From the NCBI GenBank assembly GCA_028564925.1, contig CM053026.1, forward strand, positions 595,506,661 through 595,570,660: DNA of 64,000 nucleotides. The letters run 5' to 3'. This DNA is from Lithobates sylvaticus. Taxonomy: Eukaryota > Chordata > Amphibia > Anura > Ranidae. The notes under the pieces were generated by a model. That model did not search any database. It had not been told where the DNA came from and was given only the letters and a program-made list of their open reading frames with translations. The translations under genes were made by a program, and so were the position numbers. Of the stretch, positions 1 through 13,204 are shown piece by piece (within the stretch, counting starts at the first letter, position 1; every line of letters starts with the position of its first letter).

Positions 1-689
1 ACAGCTTTAATCTGGTAAATACCGTTTTTCTATTGATGCTCGCTATTTAAACCGGTCACAATTTTAAAGCTTTTTCACTTATGACTGTAAAGTGGATTCC
101 TAGAATTAAACTCCCCTCCCGTGTGTCACTACTTAGTGTTTAATAATTGTTATGGCTATAAACAGTCCCCGCACAGCAAGCAATATTTCAAGTTTAATCC
201 CTAATACTTAAGGGCAGCTAAACTCTAACAGTGATTAACACCTAATTTATATAGTTTAATGGGTTTTCTCACTGAAAATCAGTTAATGGTTATGGGGAAG
301 GCTGAGTTAGACTGCAGGAATCGTAGAGGGGGCAAAAGTCCTGCTTTTGGGGCACCAAAGGATCTGTTGCAGATTTCACCTGTAGGTGCCTGCTGTCAGA
401 TCATGTTTTAGTTTGCAAACTTGAAAAATAGACTGGTGTACTTATGAATTAACTTGTTTTAGGCCCATTTCACACTTGTGCGTCCTCAAAGTGCGATTTT
501 ACCGCGATTCGCGGACGCGATTTTTACGCGCCAACACGGCATCCTTGTTTTTCCCTCTCCCGCACCTCTCCATCAGCATGAGGGTCACAGTGAGTGAGGG
601 AGATGAGGCACATTGGAATACTAGTCAGTACCAGTGTGCAAAGGTTTATGTGCTTTGTATGAATATATCACATGTGATGCTAGTTGTCC

Positions 690-751
<62 letters not shown>

Positions 752-3204
752 ACTGCAGTGTTATGTAAAACTATTAGTTAATTTTTTACATTTTAGAATG
801 GGGTGCCTCGAGACTAGTGCATAATTTAAGGGGTGCCTTGACTGAAAAAAAGGTTGAGAAACACTGCTATAGAGAGCATACATCAGCGGAGTAATAGACG
901 CTCCTCCCAAAGATCTTTCCCTGCAGATGCCAAAGAACAGGGAGAGATCATGTGATCAAATAAAAGTACCTTATTCCTGCAGCACTATTAAGGATTAAAA
1001 AAATTAAAATACTGTACATGATATGCATTAATTGTGGCAACTAACACTTCTCTGTTTAGTATCACTTTAACTATTTTGGACTGCTACCTCTGCAGTTTTT
1101 CTCATACTCAAGTGGCATGGTACTCATGTAAATGATAGACCTGTACATTGGGCCAAATACTTTTTTTTTTTTTTTTAATTTGCAACAAAACATGCTTGTA
1201 ATTAATGGAGGCTACCTAATACAGAGAGAAGAATGCTAGTTGTTACCATCTGAGTTGATGAAGAATCACCATTGCCAAACTGCAGATGTTTCCAGTGTCA
1301 TTTGGTGGTCTGAATATTTTTAGTTCCACTGAAGCTGTCTGTATTTTTCCTTTTACTTCTCATGCATATTTACATACCTTACTGCGGCATGTAGATGCAA
1401 GTACAGTATATGTATGCTATCAGATTACGTTTTATATGAACATTTTTCTATTATCTCATGAAGCTGTCGCCTACTTTAGATGTTGCATAATAATTCCTAT
1501 TTTATTGGCTCTGCTCTTGCTTTGTGTATTCTGTTCTAAGATTGTGGTAGATAAAGTAACTTTAATGGCACTATGGTTTGGCCTGGGATGATATGTCGTC
1601 TTGCACAGACTGCACAGGTGAGGGTACATACTGGGAAATGAAGGTTCTGTGTAACTCCCACTAATCCTGTTTGCGAGCCTCGGTGCTGCTCCCTTTTTCA
1701 GACTTTAAGACTCCACATTGGATAATTAAATACTCATATTTCACTTCACTGCGTAAACGGTTTTCCGTCAATCACTAAGAAGAAAAATAAAATCTACAGG
1801 GATAAATCTTTCATAGAAGCAGGGTTTTATATGATAAAAGTATGGCAACAGGTTTATTTTTATAGGTAGCAGGGAGGGGCTGCAGTAAAATGGGTGCAGC
1901 AAGTTTGGCAGTGATGCAATAGCCATCACCTCTCATTTTATTCAAATGCTTAATCAGCCTTAAGGGGAAATTTCTCACCCAATATTCTGTTTTTCCAGTG
2001 CAACTTCTTATTTGTCAGCCAATCTACTAGCTTTATTTATGGTGCTTTTACTCTCTTGGAAATATTGAGATCAGATAGCATGTTCCACAGTGTGCTGTGT
2101 CTGTAGCTGTTGAATCCAAATGCTTTGTTTTTTTGCAAGACTAGAAAAGTGGAGTTATCCAAGTTTACTAACTGCACTGGAAACCTGTGTCTGGTCCCCT
2201 CGCGGCGCTCCTCCTCTCATCGAGTGCCCCATCAGAGACCCGCTTTCCATGGGGCACTCATGCAAGTTCGCTCCTACGCGTCCTGCTGCTACGTCCATTG
2301 ACAGACAGCAGGACTCGGCCCTGCCCCTGGCTCCTATGTCCCTGGATTTGAATGACCGCTGCAGCTCCTGCTATCAATCTGTCTAATGAGGACCCGAGAC
2401 CGCGGCTGGAGCAGCTGGGCTCGTTCTCGTCGCTGGAACTATAGTGCTCAGGTAAGTAAGTAGGGGTTGCTGTACTATAGGAGGTTTTTCACCCCTTTAA
2501 TGCTATTCCAGGCACAAATTGCATTAGGCTTGTGAAGAGACATATTGTTCCATCAAATAAGAAATAAGTATTTATAATTATTCCAGGCAAAAAAATAATA
2601 AACATTTTTATGTTAGGCAAGGTTACCATAATCATTGCACATGATACATAATATATTATCCTTATGTAAAAGCACTAAATCACCAGATTTTGCCATTTTA
2701 CATGCTTCTTGTCCTCTATTAGGCCCCATAACATACAACCGCAATGCACAAGGCTTCTCCCCCCTGTATTTATGGGATCTGGAAACTGTGCAAGAGTGCC
2801 ATTTGCTTCAGATGCTTTCTACATTGCATATGCTCTGGAATCATCAGACTGAACTCTGGCATCGTTCACTATGGAGAACCATGTACAGCTTTGTTTTCTT
2901 TCATGATGTCTATGCTCTTGGATGTATCTGCTTGCCGTTTACCAGGAGGGGGGTGCTAGAGGGGAAGTTAAGCAGTAAGCAACTCCAAGTAAAGCCCAAA
3001 AACATATTTTTGTGGATTTATTATTCATAAAAGATCAAAGTGTAGTAAAGCTGTAAGTGTCATTTGCAACAACGTATGTAGATTCACTTTCTATCTACTT
3101 GTTGGTCCTACTGGTTTCCAGGCAATTGCATAACCTGGAGAGGGCCAGTAAAACTACAGTGGAATTGCCAGCCATACACTCTCTCCTTGGATAGTCTGCT
3201 CTTA
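1..3204. other. Non-coding, mostly unclassified
   Basis: No exon or RNA gene was recognised. It holds a TG microsatellite (listed separately). A MITE-like terminus near 465 (GGCCCATTTCACAC) has no visible partner end. A GC-rich block at about 2185-2455 resembles the interior of frog MITEs seen elsewhere in the window and contains a splice-donor-like CAGGTAAGTA that I do not take as an exon. Confidence 0.5.
690..748 (+). repeat. (TG)n microsatellite
   Basis: About 28 uninterrupted TG units. The Cys-Val reading frame through it is a repeat artefact. Confidence 0.97.
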
Positions 3205-3628
3205 GGCTGGCCATACATCGGGTTGAAGAAAAGAAAATTGCTTGATTCCCCCATCACAGTCAGTGTTGCATACACAAAAAGGGGATGGCAGCACAAAAAT
3301 AGAAAAGTTTGAGGAGATAAAATCATGAGACAAAAAGCAATGACACAGGCAATAGCAGGGGCAAAAGGTGACACGTTTCACACATATGGCGTGCTTCGTC
3401 TAAACCATTACCATAGTCAGTGTTCTGATAGCAGGAGGTTTCCCCACCATCGTAATACAGTGGTTACTATTGCCGGCTATAGCTGGCAACAGTAATCGTA
3501 TGATGAAAATGCAACCGTCTGGTTGTACCATAGTCTATCAATACATAGACTTCAGTATAAACAGCCTTCCCATAAATGGATCAAAATTTGGACTGTTCAT
3601 GATGAATCGTTTGATATATGGCTGGCTA
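3205..3628. mobile_element. MITE with GGCTGGCCATA termini
   Basis: The left end GGCTGGCCATACAT follows TTA. The right end holds an approximate inverted copy (ATATATGGCTGGCTATA). Related ends occur at about 7535, 20540 and 46870. A TTA/TAA target would fit a Harbinger-type origin. It is interrupted by the insertion at 3268-3414. Confidence 0.6.
3268..3414. mobile_element. 147-bp insertion with 10-bp target duplication
   Basis: AGTCAGTGTT at 3258-3267 recurs exactly at 3415-3424 and brackets this segment, which lies inside the GGCTGGCCATA MITE. The family was not identified. Near its right end, a CACGTTTCACACA...GTGCTTCGTC stretch is reminiscent of Penelope terminal sequence (weak). Confidence 0.6.
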
Positions 3629-3689
3629 TAGGTTACAGACTACTTAATTTATTTTATCTTTATTTTTTTATAAAAGTGTACTTATCCTT

Positions 3690-4541
3690 TTTAAAGTAGG
3701 TATATACCCCCAATGCAGAAGTTTTACCTATAGTTTTACCTATAGTTTTACCTATAGGTAAGCCTATAATGAGGCTTGCCTATTGATACTGTAATTGTCT
3801 ACTAAACATGAGCCGTTTAGGAGATAATTACTTTGTAGTGTGCTGATGTCATCGGCGCATGCCCTCCGTGCCGTTTCTTCACTAGCAAGTGCCATGACTG
3901 ACAGCTCAGGAGCATGCGCGGAAGGGACGTCACGCGAACCTAGCCAGTCACAGAGCCAGAGTCTGGGGCCCTGGAAGGAAGATGGGCGAACATGGATGCG
4001 GGGACAGCGCGGACTTCGATTGCAGGTAAGTGGCACATAATGGGCTAGTATGCGATGCTTACTAGCCCATTATGCTTTTACTTTGCAGGGGGGGAAATGA
4101 GGAAGTTAACCCTTTTTAGGGTTTACTTCCTCTTTAAAGGATAAGTTCACTTTTTAAAAAAAATTATTTTTATTTTTAGCAGCCTGTAATGCATTGCCAT
4201 GCAGGCTCCTGCAGACTGTCAGTGTGAGCTGGCTGTCTGTACATTGTACGGACAAGTAGTTTCACACTGACAGGAAGATTCAATGAAGAGCCGTGATAGT
4301 TAATTGAGAGCTATAAGCCGACCACCGAAAATGCTGTCAGTAGGTTGTAGTGAATCCCTTCACACAACACTGTGATGGAATGATGCAGCTGCCAGTACGG
4401 AGCCCCGAACGGCCACACTAATTTCAAAAAGTGACAGCTTGTACTGGGAACGTCCCTGTACTACTGTCACAGGGAGTGTGGGGATCGCTGAGTGACGGCA
4501 GGATTGGAACATGTTAAATGTTCTCAAAGGTGAACTTAAAG
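3690..4541. mobile_element. Two abutting TTTAAAG-ended MITEs
   Basis: The first runs from TTTAAAGTAGGTATATACCC (3690) to TTACTTCCTCTTTAAAG (about 4137). The second shares that TTTAAAG, reads AAGGATAAGTTCAC, and ends with the inverted GTGAACTTAAAGA near 4541. No protein is encoded. Confidence 0.55.
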
Positions 4542-5289
4542 AATAAGTTTCCCGATAGTGTTTCTTTCCTATATTCTTCTGGTTTTTACGAGAGGTTTTC
4601 TCTTACCCACTGGATTTTGTTAAAACTTTGTTGTCATTGAAGAAGGGGAACTGCTTAATCTACGTCAGACTGGCAGTGAGACAATGTGACAGTACACATT
4701 GGTTGCATTGTATCTCCAAAATGCACCCATCTTCACAGTTTCTGAGAAAGGAACTATAGCCAACCCATAGGCTACAGGAAATCTAAAACGTATACAAATG
4801 TAAGCCATCTTTAGGAAATATTTTTCTGTTACATAATAATAATAATAATTTATTTCTGCAGATAACATTTTGTTAACGAAATGACTGAAATAAAAAGGTT
4901 AGATTTTTATCTCCCTTTTATAAAAAAAAAAAAAAAAAAATTCATCAATAAACACCTTTTAGTAATCCAGTTTTACATCTTATTTATATAGGCCGTTTGT
5001 GTTGTACTTGGCTGTTTTTTTAACTTGGTGTGCACAGACATGATTATTGCAATAACGTAATTCTTGATTTGTTTTTTTTGTGCCCATTAGAGCTAGGAAG
5101 CAAGCTCCCCCTCGCACTTTTCAATCTCCAACATGTTTCATAGTGTTTTACATAGAGCACAAAGATTATTCAGTTCAGTATACTACAGTTGCAATCTAGA
5201 CACACAGATTAAACTTTTACAACCATTTTTGGAGAAGGCTTCCTACTATTATATTTATGCCTTGTTTTATGGGTGGTTCTTTGCTTAAT
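4542..5289. other. Non-coding gap
   Basis: Only a short AAT run near 4838 and a 20-nt poly-A near 4921 were seen. No gene or element ends were recognised. Confidence 0.5.
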
Positions 5290-6700
5290 AGTGACCTCCT
5301 TCTAGGCAGTTCCATATGCCCAAATTCACTCCAGCCTCTGGACTGTCCCATACGCCTGACCTGCAAAAGCAGGATTCCTCTGGCATGGTGGGTCACAAGT
5401 CCACTGCTGGAGTCTGGAAGTTTCTTCCTCCCATAAATTTGGAAGATTCTGATGATGGATAACTAACTTTATCAACCTGAGGATGACTCCTAGATACCTT
5501 GGTCGTCAGAGAAAGCTTTTTTGCTGATCGGTATTCTGGAGCTTTGTTTATTCCTTCAATGCTGGACATAACATCTGCAAGGTCACTCAACCTGGATTCA
5601 GTTGGACAATGACACCAACAGTGGCTTACATCAACCACCAGGGTGGAACACAAAGTCTTTTGGCTCAAAAATAAGCCGATATGATTCATGCTTGGGTAGA
5701 ACTACACAGTCCAGCCCTGTCTGCCGTGCCGTCTTGACTGGAATGGTACCTTGGTGTTTCAAGTCCTCTGTTGTAGGTGGGGGACACTGGACATGGACCT
5801 CCTGGCTTTCAGGTTGAACAACTGATTGATTAGGTATCGTTTAGCTTTTGCAGCAGATGCTCTGGTGACTCCATGGTATCAGTTGAACCTAATATGTGCT
5901 TTTTCTTCCTTGAAAACTCCTTTCTCATCTGCTCAAGGTGGAGGACAATCCAGTAATTCTCATTGCACCAAACTGGCCAAGGAGGATATAGTACATTGTC
6001 CTTGTCAAGCTCATGGCAGGCTCTCTGTGAGCCCTCCCAGATCGCCAGGACCTTCTGTCTCGAGGGCTGGTTTACTTCCCTGCTTCTGTCACTGGTTTAA
6101 CATATCTGAGGGACAAGGGTCTGTTTTAATTAGGTCATTCTTAAGAGCTAGAGAATAGAATACTAGCAAAGTCTATTATCACACCTTGAAAGTTTGTTTC
6201 TCTTGGTGCGAGACAAGGAAATTCCATACCACCATGTTCACTGTGGGATGAATCCTGTCTTTTTTCCCAGTCTGGTCTGGATCAGCGTTTGACTTTAATA
6301 ACATTAGAGTCCAATCTCTGCTTAGATGTTCTTTTTCATAAACCTTGTGCCGCTTACCCCTTAGTGAATATCTTCTTCGTGCAGGGTGTTCTGTCGGTTC
6401 TTTTGTAAGTATCCTTTAAACCTATTAGATATTTCTTCCCTTATTTAGAGTTGTGTTTTTTGTTGCTGTCACTTTGTCTTAGTTGTTGGCATTAACCTGT
6501 AAAGATCCCTTTCTTGTGTCACGCGTGATTAAGAGTGTTTTGGGGCTGATAGTATTTTGTTTGCTGTGCTGCCTACCTCGGTTGGACTGCTTTTGTACAT
6601 TCCAATGTACCCAAATGAAATCCTGTCTTTTTAACGTACAATTAAGAAAATGGCATTTTTGACTTGCTGTAAAATCCTCTTTTTGAATTATTTTAAGGGA
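5290..6700 (+). mobile_element. DIRS-like retrotransposon fossil
   Basis: Old, broken fragment of a tyrosine-recombinase retrotransposon of the DIRS group. Short traces remain of its RNase H region (AYINHQGGT) and of the segment after it (ILIAPNWPRR type), followed by sequence resembling the recombinase N-terminal region. Several breaks are evident and both element ends are missing, so it is non-functional. Family assignment rests on these short motifs. Confidence 0.68.
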
Positions 6701-7078
6701 CACGGATCTCTCCTCTCAGTCCTTATAATCTGCTCTTGCAATTGCTTGCTACAAAACCACAGTAGTAAGCCATGTCACAGCACTTGAAATCTGCATACAT
6801 TTTTCTTACTATGAAGTGCTGTGCGTTTTGTGCCCTTTGTGTTTTGGCCATCATTATATAAAATGCATATTTATGAAGGCAACATGTCGCATAAGGATAG
6901 CCTGACAGTAGTCGGTCTGTGAGCTTACCTCAGTCTGTTTTCCCTTTTGACACAAAGAAAATATATTTCATTTTTGATTTATATTATGGATATCTGCTTT
7001 TGCCTATCTGCTTTCACCCAAAGAATTGAGTATCTATACCCAAAAAAAATTTATTTTTATTTTGGATAGAACTGGGAA

Positions 7079-7189
<111 letters not shown>

Positions 7190-7219
7190 TTTGTTTTTAT
7201 TTCTTTTTTTTTTTTTTTT

Positions 7220-7543
7220 ATATAAATACTTCAGTGGATCAATACAGATTAATCACCTATTTGTCCCCAAATTGTGACCAACCAAATATTGATCTGTGTT
7301 GCCGTTCTCGCTTGACAGAAATCCATCCCGATTGCTGGAAAACTTTGCATTATCAACGGCTGAAGCTATTGATCATTGTATTCTGACAGCCTTGAGTCCT
7401 CGCTGTCAGAATACAATGTCTCAGTGGGGAAGATTTCTCTATACACGGATGGAGGAATCTTCTTTTTTTTTTTTTTTTGGTTCGCTCGTTGGCTGACGGA
7501 AATAAAATCGATCCTTCTATGGCCAGCCTAAGTGACCTTACAC
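7220..7543. mobile_element. MITE of the GGCTGGCCATA group
   Basis: The right end TCTATGGCCAGCC is the inverted form of the terminus at 3205. The left end is less clear. It contains a 17-bp-stem hairpin at 7374-7418 (CATTGTATTCTGACAGC and its complement around an 11-nt loop). Confidence 0.5.
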
Positions 7544-7921
7544 ACCCGGCCGGCTCATTTGAACAGGCGTTGACCTGAGCAGGTGGATGGCTGGTCTGTG
7601 TCCGCTCGGCTTATACAGAACGCACACACACACAGCATGCTCTCCCATGGGTGGTCGGATGTAAACAGACTGCTTGTCCATTTACACCAGACTGCCCTCC
7701 GATCTGCCAGACGGATGGGGAAACGCATCCCCATTTGTCTGTGTTTGTTTTTTTTTTTTTTTTTTTTATTGAATCAGACGCTACTCCATAAAAGAGACTG
7801 GAGGGTCCGATCGGGTCCACCTGAAAAACTGATCCACCCATGTGAAAGGCCCCCAAGTCATTATTTCAGCTCCCTCCTCCTGTCAAGTTTGTCACTGCAC
7901 GTGCATGCAGCAGTACCTCAT

Positions 7922-7924
<3 letters not shown>

Positions 7925-7974
<50 letters not shown>
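7925..7974 (+). repeat. (TG)n microsatellite
   Basis: About 25 TG units. Third TG array in the first 8 kb. Confidence 0.97.
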
Positions 7975-7977
<3 letters not shown>

Positions 7978-9043
7978 GGTAAATCTAAAGGAAAATTTGT
8001 ACGAGAAAATTGTGTAATGAATGGCCAGCTTAAAAAAATGGTCCCCCCTAGTATACAGCTGTGGGGACTAGTCCAACAGCACGGAGGATCCAGGAAGAAA
8101 ATCTATCCTAATTGTACAGGACACAGGCTGGGTCTTCAGAAACCCTGGGTTATAGGCTAGTACTGTCAGGTGATGGGACATGCCTCATGAGCATACCCCT
8201 ATAACACTACTCAACTATGTGAGATCTCAGTTTTTTGCTAGGGTCCTTAGCCAATACGCCTCTTGTCTCTTACAGAGAAATGATTTGCTTAAGTTTATTA
8301 TTTTCTTTTTTTATTATTTTACTAAATAGTCTTCAATCATTCAACTTCTAATTGTCTTCTGTATTCCTTTGGAATCCAAGACCCTAAAGACCCCTCTGGG
8401 GTATGCCCACCATGAGAGTTAAGGCCTGGATCCTGATTAGAGATCAGCAACATTGACAGATAAGACAGGTTTAGTTTTTTATTGTATAGATTAATGTAGT
8501 TCTCATTTACAGATTTCCTGAATGTTACGTGATCTACTTTGAAACTTTCATTGAAGTGCATTTAAAAATTTTTTGCATTGTTAAATTTGGCAGTTAAAAT
8601 TTACCACCATTTAGTGTGTAGTTTCATGTGGTACATCATGCCACAGGTTGCGCTTTTACCACCCTTTCCGCCAAGAGACTTTTATGAGGTACTCGAACAC
8701 AATAGCACTTCGTACTGCCCTTTTTACACAAGCATTTCCACCTCTCCAAGAATCATTACAGGACTGTATTTGGCAGTGAAAAAAAGAGTTTACTAAAAAG
8801 TGGTCTAATCTGTTCTTGAGCTTCTAACTGTGCCGCTTGAAAATGTTCCTTAATTTAATGACTCTGCTGACAGAAGCTGGATGAGGATATAAGGGATATA
8901 ACTTTAAAAAGCTCTCTTGCAGGCCCAGCTTTGCAACCAGCTATTGCTGCTATTTCGGTTTGCCAGTCCACCGCTAATTGGGCTAAGGCAATGAACAAAC
9001 GGCAAGATGCTGTTTTTCAGGAGCAAACCTTGCTGAGCACGAA
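7975..9043. other. Non-coding gap
   Basis: No exon, RNA gene or clear element ends were seen in this kilobase. Confidence 0.5.
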
Positions 9044-9446
9044 GGCCCCTTTCACACGAGGCGGGCTCCGCTTGCACGGAGCCCGCCTCTGTCCGCCGGC
9101 TCAGCGGGAGATCTCTCTGTTGATCTCCGCTGAACCGGCGGATGACAAGCCTCTCTCCGCTCACTGAGTGGGGAGGGGCTTGCGAGCGCCGCTGATCTCT
9201 ATGGAGAGATCGGATGAAAACGGACAGTGTGTCCGTTTTCATCAGATCTCACCCGATCCGATCCGCGAGCAACGGATCTGGACGTATAGCCATACGTCTG
9301 CTTTTGGCGGATCGGACCGGGTCGGATGTCAGCGGAGATGTCTCCGCTGACATCCGACGCTCCATAGACTAAAATGGAGCGCCCGTTCAGATCCGCCGTC
9401 AAAACTGACAGGCGGATCTGAACGGTCCGACCGTGTGAAAGGGGCC
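9044..9446. mobile_element. Harbinger-type MITE
   Basis: Termini are GGCCCCTTTCACACG and the inverted CGTGTGAAAGGGGCC. TAA follows the right end and GAA precedes the left, so the target copy is probably mutated. The interior is GC-rich with inverted blocks of GGATC-type repeats. The ends match the autonomous Harbinger at 59039-62439, a plausible source of transposase. Confidence 0.85.
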
Positions 9447-9928
9447 TAAGACTCTGTCCTGTGCTTTAGGCTAATTCACGCTGGCGTTTTGCCCCAGTGC
9501 AAATAGCTGAGGGCGGAATCTGCTGGACCTGCTGCAGTCTTTGACACCTCTAAGTGGTTAGCTGTGGCCACTAAGCCTATACATTTCAGTGACAAGTTGC
9601 CAGCAGCAGCAGCTATTTGTGGCTGTTTGCACAGCCAGTGATTACATGTAGTAATCTCTGCTGGACGCACACAGTGTGTTTCTCTGGGCCGTAGATGTCC
9701 CAAATCCGTGGGTTCCATCATTTGGTTTCAAATGTACACGGAATAGAGTTCAAATTCTGTCCTTGAAGATTTTTGTTGGTTTGAGAGAAGAAAAAAGATG
9801 GGGGGGTAGTCGGATTTGCAGACAGCCCCAAAACGTTCCAGTTCCTCTGGGAGACATGTTTAACACAGGGTTCTGTTTAAACCTATTCATGGTGCCAAAA
9901 TCCTACAGGGCTGTTTTGTCCTATACAG
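9447..9928. other. Non-coding gap
   Basis: It begins with a MITE-like terminus (GGCTAATTCACGCTGG, 9470) whose partner was not found. No coding sequence. Confidence 0.4.
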
Positions 9929-10111
9929 CAGTGGTCATCAACCCTGTCCTCAGGGCCCACTAACAGGCCAGGTTTGCAAGATAACTGAAATACATCACAG
10001 GTGATATCATTTGCTGCTCAGTGATTGCAGTATTCTAGTCTGCATCTCCCCAAGGTAATACATAAAACCTGTCCTGTTAGTGGGCCCTGAGGACAGGGTT
10101 GATGACCACTG
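9929..10111. mobile_element. hAT MITE with 8-bp TSD
   Basis: CTATACAG at 9921-9928 is repeated exactly at 10112-10119. The enclosed 183 bp begins CAGTGGTCATCAACCCTG and ends with its inverted complement; near-perfect arms of about 40 bp. The 8-bp duplication and CAGTGGT end are typical of hAT transposons. Confidence 0.9.
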
Positions 10112-10399
10112 CTATACAGGACCTAAAAGCTCTTAACGATTACCTTCACGTTTGAAAGTTAGAGAAAAATCCTGCCAGTATCCAAACACATGAAAGTAGC
10201 AGCCTTTAACCCAGGGTCTATGAATATCCAGCCTGTGTCCTGTACGCTAGTCAAAATATTGAATTTTACAGGTAAGCCATAATCTCTCTTTTTCAGGGTT
10301 TGTAGATAATGCACATTTTTTTTTATCCCGCAAAATAGAGATCGGGACCTAAGCCTCCTTTTTTGCAGGTCCAAGCACTGTTGTGTGAATTTATTTATT

Positions 10400-12400
10400 T
10401 TTTTGTAATCATGTTTTATTAAAGTTTACAAAGCTACAAAACAGGACAGTGCAATAAAAGCATCTTGTACGTCCGTTCCAAAATAAGCAAATTGTATACA
10501 ACAATACAGGCATATGAAATACAATTAGTTTAGTCAAATACACTGTACAGTTAATACCTGCTAAGGCAGTAGTGTACAATCATCAAGATATATCTAAGGT
10601 AGTGATAGCAAGAAGATGTATGCAAGCTATTGTGACAACCAGGTAACAGAAGAGAAAGATGAGTACAGGGGGTCCCCGACTTACGAACGCCCGACCTACG
10701 AACATCCCCTACTTACGAACGGGGCACTGCGGGGACCCTCCGCCATTTTCCACCGTGTTCCGGCCATTCTGCGCATGCGCGGGCATTCGGAGCCTCGGAA
10801 AATGCCGGAAAACTTTGGAAATGTCCGTAATTTGCCGCGCATGCGCAGAACGGCATTAGACGGAACATCGGAAATGTCCGGAAATGAACGTATTTGTCGG
10901 TCTGCACATGCGCGGCCGACTTGGGAACATTTCCGACTTAAGTACAGGCGGGCAGTCCCTAACGAGTTCGTAACTCGGGGACCCCCTGTAACAGGGAAAA
11001 GAAGGCGGGAAAAAAAAGGGAAAAGGAGGAAAAATACCTATTCTAAGGATAGGCCCGGGGGTCATATCTTTCAAGTGATCCTCAATAATAGTCCTTGGGG
11101 CTACTAGGTATGGTTTTGCGCCATGTCAAACAAACCTCTGTCTCCGGTATCTCAGAAGATTAATACATCCAACCTCCCCAAGTATCCTTAAATTAATTCT
11201 GTTGGTTCCTGACCAAGTGCAGCCAGCGTTCAGCTTGCATGATTTTTTCCACCTCTCTTCCAGTCTAATAAAGAGGGACAGGTGGCTTGTTTCCAAAAGC
11301 GTGGAATAAGAGATTCTGCTGCATTAAGCAAGGGGGGAATGACACTTATTTTTTTTTTTTTTTTTTATAGGATTTGACTGAGGAGTGTCATGGAATAGAA
11401 ATTGTATGGGAGTACGTGCTATTGGTTTAAGGGTAAATTTTTTAATCCAAGGGGTTATTGCTTCCCAAAAGGCCCAGATCTTGGGACATGACCACCAGAG
11501 ATGCAAAAATGTACCCCCTCTGTTTATAGCCATGCCAACAATAATGATCAGCTGAAACCTCTTTGCCTGATGGGAAGGGGTTCTATACCATCTAGTAAGA
11601 AATTTGTAAGAGCATTCTTGAATGCGGGTGCTAATGGAGGCGTAATGCGTCAGTGTGAGCATTTTCTGTATTTGATGAGGAGTAAATTCCAAGCCCAGCT
11701 CCCTCTCCCATTCTCTAATGAAGTAGGGGTGGACATTGATTGCACACTCAACACAAGCTTGTACATTAGTGAAAGGAGATACCCTGATTCTGGAAGCCTC
11801 ACCTACAGCGATTCAAACCAAGATAAAGAGTCTTGAGGCTGTAGGTCCCGTTTTAGGCTATTAAAGTCTGCAAACTGGCGGTATCTCCATTCCACTAGTG
11901 GAAAAGTACTGTAAAGATACAGGAGAACGTTAAGTGGCAGTAGTTTACCCTGGGGGACAAATTTAAAGCAAATTATATTCCCGTCATTCACCCAGGATCG
12001 GAAAAATCGCATGTCTTCATCTGGCAAAAACCATGGAAACTTTCCGAAGGGTGCCAAGGTAGACAGTGAAAAAGCTAAGTGACATGCTCCATTTAATCTG
12101 TCCCACACAGCAAACGTATTAAAAGTCAAAGTAGACCTCCAATTTGAGAGTCCCCTGCCAGATTTCTACCCCCCATAATTTTTTCTACATGGACCCAAAA
12201 AGTTGTGATATCATGATGCCAATTCAAAATCCTCACCAGGGCCATGGCTTGGTAGTAAAGCGATATATCAGGAAGACCCACTAATTAGAGTAGTTGTATG
12301 GTTTGTAAAAGCAAGGTTTGTAAACTTGAAGGTGGGGGGTTAAGTAATTTGACCAGGGCTGCGATGCTGTCCTTTCTAGTTACATCAGTAATTATGGGCC
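10400..12400 (-). mobile_element. L1/Tx1-type LINE, 5'-truncated
   Basis: Minus-strand LINE. The 3' end lies at about 10400 (reverse-strand polyadenylation-like sequence). Moving 5' in the element, 11324-11692 carries the L1 C-terminal segment with GTFLHLWWSCPKIWAFWEAI, 11803-12129 carries the post-RT region including GACHLAFSLSTLAPFGKFPW, and 12130-12390 continues it (LYYQAMALVRILNWHHD). The RT core is absent. The frames are interrupted, so it is inactive. A TA-flanked MITE (10666-10988) has inserted in its 3' untranslated part. Confidence 0.8.
10666..10988. mobile_element. Pogo/Tigger-like MITE
   Basis: 323 bp between TA dinucleotides. Left end CAGGGGGTCCCCGACTTACG; right end GTTCGTAACTCGGGGACCCCCTG in inverted orientation. 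CAGG-type ends with a TA target and the CCCCGACTTACGAA motif resemble Tigger/pogo elements. No transposase. Reading frames inside are incidental. Confidence 0.75.
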
Positions 12401-13204
12401 AAAGCAGGGGTGAAAGGAGCTACTTTTAAAGAAATGAAAGCTAGGCTAGCTGTTTTTTCATTTTAGCTTTTTTAAGCTGCAATGACTGCTTCTCGGGATG
12501 TGTTTTAGATTTGCACTTGGTAGGCCTAGAAATTAAATGCACTTTTTATACATCTAACTTATCTATCCCATATTTTATTTTCAAGCTGACTTTTAGTGCA
12601 GTGGAGACTTGCTTTAGCTCATTATGTGACATTACATTTCTTTTTGCTAGTCTTGGAACTGAGTTTTGGTGTGTAGCATGAATGCACAGATGTCAGATGA
12701 CATTTATGTTATTCTTCTGCATCCCAGACTAGTGACCTCTTTTTTATTTTCTTGGGAAGGAGAGAGCTGCAAGAAAATTAATTGCCTTTGTAGTTTTTGT
12801 ATAAGGAAATCAATTAGTCCTCCTTGTGTTTTATTGTTAATTGTAGGTCTTAAAAGTTTTCTGTATGTTAACTTTACTGACTACTCTGGGAAAAGTATTT
12901 TGTGACGTTTAAAGAGGATCTGAACTGTACAAGCTCTCTGCTCAAAAACGGCAAGCAGAGCAGAGGACAAATAATTATTTACCAATGTTGTATGTAGGCT
13001 GCCTGTGTCTGATTTTTGTTTTCTTCCCCCGATTACCCCCCCCCCCCCCCCCCCACTTCTGAACTTCTGTGCCTTTTGTCTCTGTGTGACGGTGACCATG
13101 AAGACTTTATGTATTTTTTGATCATTTTTATTATCGCAGAGAATGTAAATATCCCCTATGATGGCAATAGGTAGTGACGGGTACTTTTTTATTTTTTTAA
13201 TTGG
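12401..13204. other. Non-coding gap with poly-C run
   Basis: A MITE-like terminus (TTTAAAGAGGATCTGAAC) lies at about 12909 and a 17-nt C run near 13038. No exon was recognised. Confidence 0.45.

Noticed and set aside
2440-2460. CAGGTAAGTA as a splice donor of an upstream ARFIP1 exon
   Set aside because: The preceding frame does not match ARFIP1 N-terminal residues, and the block resembles MITE interior sequence; similar AGGTAAGT motifs occur in other MITEs here (about 4023, 29803).
10616-11107. 163-codon open frame
   Set aside because: It runs across the Tigger-like MITE and LINE 3' UTR with no homologous protein pattern; TIR symmetry explains the sequence.
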